A DNA stretch of 64,000 nt from Melampsora larici-populina 98AG31 (lineage: Eukaryota > Basidiomycota > Pucciniomycetes > Pucciniales > Melampsoraceae), in NCBI RefSeq assembly GCF_000204055.1, contig NW_006768775.1:248001-312000 (forward strand), read 5' to 3'. Below are positions 1-11,249 of the stretch, one piece after another (positions within the stretch are counted from its first letter, which is position 1; each line of letters starts with the position of its first letter). Below the pieces are notes generated by a model. The model was not told the origin of the DNA, did no database searches, and saw only the letters and a list, made by a program, of their open reading frames with translations. The translations under genes were made by a program, and so were the position numbers.

Positions 1-1340
1 GGTTTACTGTACTTTTAGTTATCTTTTTTCCTTTTTCTGCTTCTTCTTCAACTTAGGTATATAACATGTATCAAATCTTTTTAGTCACAAAACCAAAAAG
101 AATCCCAGCAATGAATAATCAGAATTCAAAAAGTTAATAAACTCTTCCAAACTTTACATAAAAACTTGATAATCATACATAGAAACTAATCTTTGTTTTT
201 TCTAAATTATCACCAATACCCAACTCAATTTTTAGAACCCGCACAAACTTCATCTTTACTCAACCCATTCCCATCAATTCCCAACTCTTTTCCCATAATT
301 TCATGATCCTTGATTCTTTCTTCATCAAAACACATTTTACAAACTTTGATAATATCCATTTCTTTTCACTATTATTATTTAAACCATTTTCTACAGATAA
401 AAGTTTAATAGCATTAAATAATCTTTTCCAGCCAAAATTCACAAAGCTTGGGCTTTTATTTCATTGTATTAGTCCGACAATTTTCAACATCACACTTTGA
501 TTGATGACCTTCACTCACAGTTATAGATCTAATTCCGACCCCATTGAGTGTAGTTTTATTTAAAGTGAGATCAAATAGTTATTGACCCACTTTCAAATAG
601 AATTTTTGTTTTGAAGTAGCATATACATAGACTCCAGATGAAGTCACAAGTTCACTATTGAAATGTAACTGAGTCACCCCGACTTTTCTGCTACTAAAAA
701 GTGATCTAGAATCACCCAATCAATTCTGATTTTTCTTGGAAATTCTTGAAATATGTGAAGAGGAAATGAGACATTCCAATTTAATGTTATATTTGGAGGC
801 GATTGGTTTGGAATCAAGGCAATTTTAATGACATAACTGATCTGAAGATTCTACGGAGATTGAAAATCAATCAGAAGGTATTGTAAGTTTTTTTTAGCAA
901 AAGCTAGACAGTCAATGAATATGAAAGAACATACCTTCCCCAATCAGATGTTCTGATCAATTTGTTCAAGACAAATGGATGAAAGTGACTGTTCAAAGTT
1001 GAGGATAGTGATTGACTATGATGTGACATAGATTTTGGAATAAAACCTCAAGATCAAGCATACTTGAGATCACCATCAGTTGTGAGTCAAACTTTAAAAT
1101 CAATACATTATCTTGCAATGAAAGAATACAGGTGAGTGATTTGAATCCAGGTGACTCCAATTGGAAAATTAACAAAAAATGTAATCATGAATCTGAAGAC
1201 AGTAGAAATTCAATAATCATCTGCAAACAGTTTCTGTGATGGATCAACTGAAGTACTTAGAAAGCCTTCAAGAAAATTGGATTGCTTGATTAAACCCAGC
1301 TGAAAGATGATACTTACCTTTTTTAATTTCTCCAAAAAAA
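1..1340. other. AT-rich stretch with exon-like patches, no gene model
   Basis: No complete gene can be built here. A minus-strand open stretch at 260-442 has protein-like composition (rich in Lys, Trp, Ser) and could be a 3' exon. On the plus strand, short open patches near 860-880, 1087-1131 (ending at a good GTGAGT donor) and 1228-1292 look like exons of a degenerate multi-exon gene, but they cannot be joined into one frame. I do not recognise any domain. It may be a relic of a lineage-specific gene. Confidence 0.3.
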
Positions 1341-1349
1341 CAATCAACA

Positions 1350-2123
1350 TCAACTGTGATCTTGAGTCAAATCAAAAGCTTTGAAGGGTGCTGTTTTATT
1401 TTCAGGTTTACAAATTGATTTCATTGCTTTACTCAAATTCTTTAAATTATTGTGAACGCTGACATTCTTCAACACCAATAGTTGTGTAGGTCTTTTTGTT
1501 GTAGATGGCTTTTTAATGGGTCTCTTCAACCTGCAATTTGAACGTTCTTCAATTTCAATATTAGCTAAGCTTTGCATCTGGTGAAGTTGATGATGGCAGT
1601 GGCGTACTGGTAGTAGCCTTTGGAGGAGTAGGTCATGATTTAAATCACCTCAAATTTTGACTTTCCACAACCATAGTACTATCATGCCAAACCAGATTTG
1701 CTGACTTCATTGCATGCCATTCGCCATTTGCTGTATCCAGTTGGTTAGGTGATGTCAAACTACGCGATAAGTAGATGATTGAATCTGAGAAGGACGGGGC
1801 ATGTGATTTGATCCACAGTAGTAAAACAGCAAGGGGTTTGCCAGGATTTGCCATTGCGGTAGGTTTATGACCAGGTCCAAAACTCGAAAATCACACCGGT
1901 GATGCATTTTTTCGAGTTTTGTAAGCAGAACATCTTCCTGGTTAAACGTTGATGTTATGATGATTTTAGATCCGATGAGCGGAAATTGGAAGGTAACAGG
2001 CAGTGGCGAAGCGTGAAACGTCTCGATCGAGGTAGGGGTTATCTGAGCATTGATTTGGATTGAGACGACATGAAACACAACAAAAACAGAACAGTCAGAA
2101 AAGTAAAAGAGAATCAAAAGCAA
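1350..2123 (-). pseudogene. Possible secreted-protein gene or relic, unrecognised family
   Basis: A minus-strand open frame at 2123-1755 begins with a hydrophobic leader of about 26 residues that could be a signal peptide, followed by a Thr/Pro-rich then mixed region. A second open frame at 1577-1350 is rich in Lys/Arg and could be a downstream exon. The first frame's initiation codon is not certain. Part of it (about residues 50-85, IIIT..FN...LLTKLEKMHH.CDF.VLDLV) is matched by a second, stop-containing copy on the same strand near 36.64-36.74 kb, so this is one member of a local family. I cannot assign a function. The relic status is inferred from the lack of a convincing continuous model. 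Confidence 0.3.
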
Positions 2124-2129
2124 CTCAAT

Positions 2130-2950
2130 AAAAGTATCAAGAAGAGAGAAGCAATAAAATCAAAAGAGAAACTTAAATAGGTTTCTGATCAGTTTGAGTA
2201 GAGGGGAGGCTTTCTGCAGGAAGGAGGATTTTGTTTTCTTTTGCTCATCTTATTCTACTTGTATTCGTGTTTTTTGGGAAGGTTATTGTTTTGTTAGAGT
2301 GATATCAAGTTAGTCTGTTAGTCAGTGCTAAAATAAAGAGAATTAAAAGAAAGTGTTATCAGGGTTTAGCTTTTTTCTTGCTTAATGTTATGATTGTTCA
2401 AAAGTCTCGAGTGTTTGCAGTGAGTTGCGCGATAAAGGATTTAAAAGGTTTGGGTCCTAGATGATAAACCGTTATAAAATATGGTAACAAGTTGAAAAGC
2501 TGTCAGTTTTCTTTCTTTGCGTCGGTTTCAATTGATGAGTGCGTGAACAGTCTTTTCAGAAGACTCGCGTACGTGGTACTGGATCATCCCCAAGTCCAGT
2601 TTTCTGAGCCTTATCGAAGTCGGTGAAGAAGGTGTGGTGAAGTTAGGAAGTCATCCGTGATTTTCAGGGTCGAAGTAGGCTTTACAAGAAGCTTTTCCGA
2701 GATGAGTGATCAGTTCTTCTTGCCTGTCACAGTAATGAGTCCGATGCATCGTGGTCCATATGAGATGAGTGCGCTGGAACGGAATGGTAAACTGGATGGT
2801 TAGCTCAAGATTGCTATTCAGTCATCATTTTATGGAGAATTACAAAACAGTCATATTGATATGATACATTGTCTGTCTGCATGTTAAATCACAGATGATG
2901 ATGCATACGAGGGGGTGGATATAGGTCCTACATATAGTCGATCCAAAAAA
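2130..2950. other. Stretch without recognisable gene
   Basis: Nothing beyond short chance open frames on either strand. It lies upstream (in the minus orientation) of the secreted-protein-like frame ending near 2123 and may hold its promoter. Confidence 0.4.
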
Positions 2951-2951
2951 A

Positions 2952-3558
2952 TCATGAAGAGGAACAATTTGATTTTGAAAAGAGAGGTAAACAGACCTTT
3001 GGAAGATCAACAGTTGCACTTTTACCAATCTGATGATCCAAACAAGCTTGCAAATTCAATTGAACCCAAACAGCATGTTCAGGTAAAGGAGCCATCTGCC
3101 AAGCTCTTGGATGTTGTTTGAGTGAAGCATCAAGTGGTAAAGAAGCTGTTGGAGAATACCGTTCACCACTACTTGTGCCATCTGAAGCATGTTTTAGTTC
3201 AGTTATATGGTGAGCTAAGTTAGATAACCAAAGTGAAGCTGAAGTAATTGGCCACATGCATGACCATTTGTAAGAAGAGGTTGGGGTTGATTGATCATTC
3301 AAAGATACAATGATTTGATCGGATTGTTCATGTTCTTTGATTGGTTGAAATGAGGAAGTGATCGAGAGTTGATAAAGAAGGTAAAGCATCAAGATTGAAG
3401 TGAGTTCCTGATTGTAGTCGATGATTGAAGTTGAATTTGAAGTAGGTTGAAGTGAATTGAAGGATGGGCTTGAATTGAGATGATTGTATGATGAGGTGCT
3501 TTGATGGGAGCTTGACGATCAAGATGAGGTGAGCGCGTGAGCTAGGGATTTTATTCAA
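2952..3558 (-). CDS. Hypothetical protein fragments (possible two-exon gene)
   Basis: Two overlapping minus-strand open frames (3558-3328 and 3392-2952) in different phases. The second has protein-like composition, with Pro, Leu, His and Gln and little low complexity. No domain is recognised, no signal peptide is clear, and I could not choose a splice pair joining them. It may be a chance open frame or the remains of a gene. Confidence 0.2.
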
Positions 3559-3559
3559 A

Positions 3560-4088
3560 GAACGCGTAAACCTCCAATTTGAAAGTACTGATTGGGAGTT
3601 TTGTCAAGTTTTGCCGGCAAACACGGTTTGCCTTTAACTTGAATGATCTTTTTCTCTGTCATCAGTTTCTTTTGATCGTCTAAACGTTGTGACCTTTTCG
3701 ATTAAGTCCTAACAAGCTCAATACTACACGACAATCCCCTTCAACTACAAAACCGAATCTAAATCAAACTTGAACAATTAGCCAAAAGGAAGGAGGTATA
3801 ATCAATTTCAATTATGTTCTTATAATTACAAATCGTTATCATTGAGGTTTCTTCTTATCTAACTCTAAATTTCACTCTATCAATGTAGACTCCTTTTTGG
3901 CTACTTTGTTTGATTTAAATCTTGTGTTATAAGTTGAATCTCTACCTGTGTAGTTTTTGTTAAGGTACTCAATTTCTCTTTTTCAATTATCAAATGTTTT
4001 GTTCTATTTTTACTTACTTAAATGTTATTTTGTTAAGAAATTAAATATATACATTTGACCTAAATAAAGAGAGATCTCACCATTTACT
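3560..4088. other. AT-rich flank of the truncated Copia element
   Basis: No gene is seen. The minus-strand Copia polyprotein loses homology to its sibling element at about 4090, inside the RNase H domain, and this AT-rich DNA lies beyond the break. No LTR for that element is visible here, so its 3' end has been lost. Confidence 0.4.
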
Positions 4089-4089
4089 A

Positions 4090-6273
4090 CAGCAAATCCT
4101 TTCAAATCCGCAGGCATATTCCCATTGAATAAGATACCTCTGGAGAGAGATCCGGCAAGATATCTGACCAAGTGCTTGGCCGCGTTCCAATGCTCAAACG
4201 TATAACAAGAGTTGTAACAAGCCAATTGACTTACGGCATACGCGATATTGGGGCGGGTGCTGACAGATGCCCAGTTGAGCGAGCCAATGAGTGACTGATA
4301 AGGAAGGTGAGCCGCCGCTTGAACGTCATCGGAAGAACCAGCACATAACTTTAAACCAAGAGGAAAAGGGATCTTGACCGAATTCACATCTTCCATACCA
4401 AATTTTTCTAGAACGTCTTGGAGGTAGTGAGACTGATCCAAGAAAATACCGCCATTGTCAAGATAGGTTATTCTCATACCGAGGTGTAAGGTGGGTTTAG
4501 GCTTCCATTTAACTTCGTGAGACAAGAGTAAATGGCGACAAAACTCCTCAATGAGATTGTCGGAGTTTGAAATGAGAAAGCCATCATCTACGTGAACATG
4601 AAGATATAGAAAATGATCACCCCTTTGGTAGATGAAAAGACAATTGTCCGCTTGCGATGTTACAAATCCAAAGGCCAATAACACACTTTGTAGATGATCA
4701 CTAAAATCTCTAGCTCCTTGTCGAGTACCATAGAGTGATTTGACCAATTCCCAGACCATTCCCTCACATCCGGGTTTGATAAAACCTTTGACTTGTTGGA
4801 TGTATACTCGTTCCTTAATTAAACCATGCAAAAAAGCTGTAATAATGTCAAACTGAACAACCGAGCACTTGAGATAGGCAGCAATAGAAACCAGTAAACA
4901 AAAAGTATCAGACTTCCCAACAGCAGAGTATGTGTTGTTGAAATCAATTCCTTCGATCTGATGATTTCCGAAGCACACCCATCTTGCTTTATACTTAATA
5001 ACATCTCCTTTTTCATTTCGTTTCTTTTTCAATACCCACATACCCCCTATCAATCTAGCACCTATCGGTTTAGCCACCAACTTTCCTACTTGATGAGATT
5101 TAAGTGAGTCAAACTCCGCTTGCATAGCTTTGATCCATTCAACAGCATCCGGAGCAGCCATTGCCTGTTTATACGTAGGTTCATCATCTGTATTTGTTCC
5201 TACATGAAAACCTTTGAAATCTCCTAATCAACTTGGCTTACTTTTATTATGTTCGGATCGTCGCACAGGTACAGCTTTCTTCCCTCCAGAAGGAAGTACG
5301 ATCCTTGGTTAGGCAGCGATTGAAGTGGCATCTGAGATAGTTGTAGCAGAAGGCGTAATAGATGATGACTTCGAGGATGATTTAGCGGGTGAAGCAGAAG
5401 ACAATAAGACTAGAGGACGAAGATTATAAGTTGAAGCAGGTAATTCAACAATAGAAGAAGATAAAGGCGAATCAGGAGATCGAGTGGCAGCAGGAATTGA
5501 AGTATTAGATGAAACAGATAAAATTGGAGCATGAGATGTAGAAGGAAACTGAGAGGGAGAAGAATCGATGTCTGATCCAGGGTCTTCAAGTATTAAAATT
5601 TTTGGTGATTCCGCCATCGAAGGTGAGTTCTCAAAAGGTAAGATATCCTCATTAAAAATGACAACCCGAGTAATTACCACCTTTCTTTCCTCTAGATCCC
5701 AAATGCAATATGCCTTTGCGCCTAATTCATAACCAATTAAGACACCTTCACGACCTTTCAGGCCTAGTTTACCAGAAGTCTTATTTGCGAGAAAGATCAC
5801 AGAGCATCCAAGTGTCCTTAAAAACGAGGGATCAGGATCATGAGATCCTGTACTTGGTAGATGATCATTCCATTTGCTCAAAGGAGAATGAAACTTAAGG
5901 AATGCATGTGGCGAATGATTCAAGGTGAATGTTACAGCTAGGGCTATTTCCGCCCATAGATGTACAGGGATATATCCATGCGCTAACACACATCTTACTC
6001 TTTCAATTAATGATCTATTGTACCTTTCTGCAATAGAATTATGTTGAGGTGTCTCCGCGGGGCCTTGCTCAAGACCGATTCCATGTTCTTCTAAGTATGA
6101 TATGAAATTGTTCGAGCGGTATTCACCTCCTCTATCGCTGTGCAAATTCTTGATTTTTGAATTAAACAATAATTCCACACGGGATTTGTATTGGAGGAAA
6201 CATTTAAAAACATCTGACTTGAATTTGATAGGAAAAATAGTTGTGTGGCGAGAAAAATCATTGATGAAGGTTA
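4090..6273 (-). pseudogene. Copia gag-pol, downstream part (integrase C-half, RT, partial RNase H)
   Basis: This is the 3' half of the minus-strand Copia polyprotein, cut off from its 5' half by insertion of another Copia element. Reading down from 6273 it starts at VTFINDFSRH of the integrase core and continues through the second and third catalytic sites (HSDRGGEY; NSIAERYNR, glutamate intact), a Ser-rich linker, and a reverse transcriptase with the HVDDGFL active site. The linker region (about 5309-5161) contains two in-frame stops, TAA and TGA, read through here only as damage. The frame degenerates at about 4090 within RNase H. The sibling plus-strand element shows what is missing: the rest of RNase H, the polypurine tract and the 3' LTR. 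It is clearly dead. Confidence 0.9.
6269..6273. repeat. Target-site duplication, left copy (GGTTA)
   Basis: GGTTA immediately before the 5' LTR of the plus-strand Copia element; the same five bases follow the 3' LTR at 11541-11545. Removing the element and one copy restores the integrase reading frame of the interrupted element, which confirms the boundary. Confidence 0.9.
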
Positions 6274-6564
6274 TGTTGGACTATCGGAGTAATTCACTCA
6301 TTTGATTATTAGTTATTTGATTTATATTTGATATGTTTCTTTTGGTTACTGAAGTGTCTGTACATCCTGCGTGATGATTGGTTATGTTTCTTATTATTTA
6401 ATTTACTCTGATGGATATGTTCTTTAACTCTCTCATCCAATTACTTTACTATCTATAAAGATCTCTATGTGTCTGCACCAAAGCTAGAACTTCATCTGTT
6501 CAAGCTTATTCTTTTATTCACAAACTAACTATTGGTGTGTTTGTGAATCTGTGTATGACTCATA
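6274..6564 (+). repeat. 5' LTR of plus-strand Copia element
   Basis: 291 bp, starting TGTTGGAC and ending GACTCATA. A TATAAAG box lies at 6454-6460. The last 79 bp (6486-6564) reappear at 6648-6726; this tail begins about 32 bp after the TATA start, the usual distance to a transcription start, so the tail is probably the transcribed R-U5 part. Two or three bases differ from the 3' LTR. Confidence 0.93.
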
Positions 6565-6726
6565 GGTATGTTTCTCACTTTTACATTAGTTCTATTATTT
6601 CTTTCTCTTATCTGCATATGTGTATATTTGTTGTGTTCATGAAATAAAGAACTTCATCTGTTCAAGCTTATTCTTTTATTCACAAACTAACTATTGGCGT
6701 GTTTGTGAATCTGTGTATGACTCATA
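6565..6726 (+). repeat. Leader insert: intron-like spacer plus second copy of LTR tail
   Basis: Between the end of the 5' LTR and the primer-binding site lies a spacer (6565-6647) starting GGTATGT and ending GAAATAAAG, followed by a second copy of the LTR's last 79 bp (6648-6726). The 3' LTR has no such extra copy. GTATGT at 6566 matches a fungal 5' splice site, and the second tail ends CATAG just before the primer-binding site, a possible 3' splice site, with ACTAAC (branch-point-like) inside the tail. Splicing 6566-6727 would join the first tail exactly to the primer-binding site. The minus-strand element has the same arrangement with different sequence. Confidence 0.85.
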
Positions 6727-6737
6727 GGTTATGAGCC
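6727..6737 (+). promoter_or_regulatory. Primer-binding site for half-tRNA iMet
   Basis: GGTTATGAGCC is complementary to the anticodon arm of eukaryotic initiator tRNA-Met (GGCUCAUAACC), not to a tRNA 3' end. Drosophila copia and yeast Ty5 are known to use an iMet fragment cut within the anticodon arm; the same priming is inferred here. Confidence 0.8.
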
Positions 6738-6818
6738 TTTTTACCGAGTAAACACGATACACCATACGTCATCAGCAATTCTTATCAATTTTTTTTTTTT
6801 GTGAATTATCCTTCCGTC

Positions 6819-9800
6819 ATGGCTTCTTCACCCATCGATTCTGGATCTCCGTTGTCTCTATCCGACGTATCCGATTTGCTTGATTCTTCATCTCGTCAGG
6901 TTTCCGACATTATTGTACCTGCGTCTACTACTCATCATCGGTCTTCAAGTTCTTCTTCGACCAACACTGTTCTCCCTTCTATCGAAATGACCGATAATGT
7001 CACCTTGGGTTCTGATAACAAAATCAAAATTCCGATTCTTAGCGATGGCTTGTTTCCTCATTGGAATAAGCGTTTACACTTTGCTTTGATGACTCGTGGT
7101 TTGATTGGATTTCTTACCGACAATACTCCGCCAACTTCTGCTGCCGAACTGACCATCTACAAACGCCAACAAGGGTGTGTGATGGAATTAATCGTAAATT
7201 CTTTGGATGCTGCGAACGACGCACTTGTTCAAATCACCGATACGCCTAAGCTTGCATACGAAAAACTATCTAAGGCTCACGGTAGTAGTGGTGGTGTTCT
7301 CGCGGCTGCAACCATCTGTGAGATTGCGACTGCTAAACTTGAACCTGGTCAACCCCTTTCCGAATTCATCACCAAGATTCGTAAACTCCACAATCAATTG
7401 GCTCAATATTTGGCTGAGGATAAGGACATTGCATTATCTTCAAAATTGCTTGCTATTTTTCTCTGCAACGGTCTGGGAAAGGATTACGAATTCATCACTG
7501 CGCCTTTCTTTGCCGACTTATCCAAGTTAACGGTTCAATCTGTCATGGATCGCCTGGTTCTTGAGACGGCGAAACAGTCTTCTGCGGGAAATTCGTCTGG
7601 CAACTCCTCTGTCGCGGCTTACAAAGCATTGGTTCCTCCCTCCAACGTTCGTGGCTCGCGTCGAATCGGTCCAGGTTTGAACGATTTATGCCAATTACCA
7701 AACCATAGGGGTCTTCCTCATTCTAATCGTCAATGTCATGCTCAAAACGGTACAAAGAAGATCTTACCTGCTTCGACTGGTCCAGCCTCGTCTTCAAATG
7801 GGTTGTCTCAATCCGAAATGGCTCAACGTTATCTATCAATAGAAGCCGCTCACGCAGCTAAGAAGACTGCTCCTTCAGCTTCTGCTTTTAACGTCACCAC
7901 CTCGAACGCTTTCAGCGCTTTAGAATTAGCTGATGATTTCCCGGATGAGGGTTTCGCAGCTCATGCCTACATGGCTGCATCTGGTCAAACTTCTTTGGGT
8001 ACTATCTTGGCTGATACGGCAGCTACTCGCAACATCGTCAGCAAGAAATCACTATTTTTTCAATTAAAGAAGATACAACCTGTCAAGATTACCGGTATAT
8101 CAAATGTCCCTCAATATGCGACTCATGTCGGGACCATTGTGGTGCCTGGTTTCTTGGAAGAGACTCATCTTCCTGTCGACATCCTAATTCCAGAAGTCCT
8201 TTACATACCAACTATGACAGTAAATCTTCTGTCTCTAAGTCAACTTTGCACCAACGGAGCATCTTTTTCTGGCTCAGATGACAGTTTGACAGTTGCTGGG
8301 TTAGCTGGAAATTTGTATTTTGTGTGTGGAAAGACTTCTGATAATCAATTATGGGAGTGTAAGGTTCGTATGTCACCTTCAGTATCAGCTTTTTCCGCAT
8401 CAGCTGAATGTTGGCATCGACGTTTAGGTCACCTACATTACGAATCAATTCAACGTTTAGCTGCAAATGGGAAAATCAGGGTTTCGTCATCTTGCTCATC
8501 TATTCCTAGTTGTACAACTTGTCAGAAGGCAAAAATCTCGACTCTTCCTTTTAAATCTCATTTTCCTCCTTCTTCTAATGTGTTACATTGTATTCACTCT
8601 AATGTTATGGGACCTTTTCCGACATCTCTTGGTGGAGCTAAATATTTGGTTACGTTCATAGATGACTGTTCTCGTTTTGCTACCATTTTTCCAATTAAAT
8701 CTAAATCAGATGTTTTTCAATGTTTCGTTAAATATAAAACTTATGTAGAATTGTTGTTTGAGACAAAGATCAAGATTTTACATAGTGATAGAGGTGGGGA
8801 GTACAATTCTAAATCTTTTCTATCCTATTTAACAAATAATGGCATCACTGTAGAACAAGGTCCTGCTGAAACCCCTGAACATAATTCTATTTCCAAACGG
8901 TACAACAGAAGTTTGGTGGAACGAATTAGATGCAATTTGCATCATGCGGCACTTCCAACTAAATTTTGGGCTGAATTAGCTATTGCTACAACCTTTACTC
9001 TTAACCATTCGCCTCATTCATTTTTACAATATGATACTCCATTAGCTAAATGGAACAGCTTTATACCGGGGGATGGATCGCATGGGCCTGATCCAGCGTT
9101 TTTACGAACACTGGGATGTTCAGCTATTTACTTGGCTCCGCGGATCTCAGGAAAGCTTGGCCTAAAAGGACGTGATGGTGTACTTGTAGGGTATGAATTA
9201 ACGGCCAAGGCTTATAGGGTTTGGGATTTAATCGACAAGAAAATTGTGGTAACAAGATCTGTGATATTTAATGAGGACCTTTTTCCTTTCTCCTCCCTCC
9301 TCCATCCGAAAATTCAAATTTTATCATCTTAGAGGATAGTGGTAGTGATATTCCTGAACCTGTTTTATCTGTTTCGTCACCTGTTACTACTATTGCTACT
9401 CCTACTTCGACTCCTAAACGTTCATCTCCACTTTCAAACCCTCATCATGTTTCTGAAACTACTCCTATCCGTGATCCTGTTCTTAAGACTTTGCTTCTTA
9501 CTTCAATTCGATCTCCTGCTACATGCGATTCTCCTGTTCGAAAAGATGTTACACCCGAACAAAAAGAATCAACGTCAAATGTCACCGTTGCTCGGCCTGT
9601 CCGAAAGACTGGTAAGCCTCAACGTCTGGGAAATTTCATCGGTCATGTTAGTACAAATGCGGATGACGAACCAACTTACAAACAGGCTATGGATGCTGTC
9701 GATGCGGATGAATGGAAGAAAGCAATGCAAGTCGAAGTCAATTCTCTTAAACAACATGAAGTCGGTAAACTGGTTCCTCGACCAACGGGTGCTCGTGTCA

Positions 9801-11242
9801 TTGGTGGTATGTGGGTTTTGAAAAAGAAACGTGATGAAAATGGAAAGGTGCTGAAATATAAGGCTCGTTGGGTCTGTTTCGGAAATCGACAAATTGAAGG
9901 TATCAACTACAATGATACTTATTCATCAGTAGGAAAGTCGGACACCTTTCGATTACTTGTGGCAGTTGCTGCTTACCTCCGCTGTTCAGTTGTTCAATTT
10001 GACATAATGACGGCTTTCTTTCATGGTTTGATCAAAGAAAGAGTTTACATTCAACAGGTTTGTGGTTTTGTAGAGCCTGGGTCTGAAGGGATGGTGGTTG
10101 AACTTCATAAATCTCTATATGGTACTCGGCAGGGAGCTCGAGATTTCAGTGATGACCTTCGTACTAAGTTGTTAGCCTTTGGTTTTGTCACTTCAAAAGC
10201 GGACAACTGTCTTTTTATCTATAGACGTGGTTCAAAATTTATGTATCTTCATATGCACGTTGACGACAGATTCTTAATCTCAAACAACGACTCTTTAATT
10301 GAAGAATTTCGTGGCCATCTTTTGAAATCATATCAACTTAAATGGAAACTCAAGCCATCACTTCATCTTGGAATGCGTTTGCAATATCATGCGAATGGAG
10401 CTATATCAATCGATCAAACTCATTATTTACAAGACATGATTGATCGATTCGGCATGGATAACCTCAACCCCGTTAAACTCCCTTTTCCGGTTGGTCTGCG
10501 TCTCAAGAACGGAAGTTCTGAAGATGTGTCGGCGGCAGCTCACTTGCCTTATCAATCATTGATCGGCTCACTCAATTGGGCTGCTATAAGCACGCGGCCT
10601 GATATTGGATACGCTGTCAGTCAATTGTCTCGGTTTAGTTCTTGTTATACTTTTGAGCATTGGAATGCGGTGAAACATTTAGTTAGGTACATCAAGGGCT
10701 CTCTATCCCGTGGTATCATGTTTCGAGGCAACATGCCTGCTGAGCTTAAAGGTTTCGGTGATGCCGACTATGCCAACAATCCTTTGGATTGACGATCAGT
10801 GACTGGGTATCTCTTTACGTTTGGCAACTCGATCATCTGTTGGCGAAGTCGCCGACAAAAGTCAACTGCTTTATCTACCACCGAGGCCGAATACATGTCT
10901 ATTTCTGATTGTGCGCGTCATGCTCTCTGGTTCAAATCATTATTTCAAGACCTCGACTTGCCGGTCTCGGCTGTATTGCTCTCTTCGGTTGGCAACGCCA
11001 TTCAACTTTTTAATGACAACAGAGGTACTATCTTTTTGACTAAGGAACCCGTGGTAAATGATAGGTCAAAGCATATTGACGTTTGATATCACTTCATTCG
11101 TGATCACGTCAAGCTCAAGAACATAGTTACTAGTCATGTGCCTACTACTTCAATGCCGGCTGATTTCCTTACCAAGCCCTTGGCTTATGATGCCTTTGAG
11201 AGATGTTGTGCTCAGGTTTCTTTTCAGGAGTGTTCGAGTTAG
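6819..11242 (+). pseudogene. Copia gag-pol polyprotein, disabled
   Basis: The start is the ATG at 6819 (MASSPIDSG); the frame is open slightly upstream but without ATG. Order: gag with a UBN2-type core (about residues 55-260), a Cys/His finger spaced CX4HX4HX4C near residue 291, protease with DTAAT near 399, integrase with HHCC finger (CWHRRLGH near 531, CTTCQ), integrase core, reverse transcriptase (HVDDRFL) and RNase H (TTEAEY). Damage: a frameshift between about 9285 and 9304, TGA at 10790-10792 and TGA at 11084-11086, both where Arg is expected. Two of three integrase catalytic acids are changed (HSD to HSN; the NSIAER-type glutamate to Lys). The sibling element keeps both acids. Confidence 0.92.
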
Positions 11243-11249
11243 GGGGGAA
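11241..11249 (+). promoter_or_regulatory. Polypurine tract of Copia element
   Basis: AGGGGGGAA lies directly against the 3' LTR start (TGTTGG at 11250), the position of the plus-strand primer in LTR retrotransposons. It overlaps the gag-pol stop codon TAG. Confidence 0.9.

Noticed and set aside
6565..6726. Leader insert of the plus Copia as a simple nested solo-LTR fragment
   Set aside because: It begins exactly at the LTR end and finishes exactly at the primer-binding site, and the second element has the same layout; a random insertion would not give this twice.
6801..6818. GTG-started extension of the Copia gag
   Set aside because: No ATG; the ATG at 6819 aligns with the sibling element's MSTG start.
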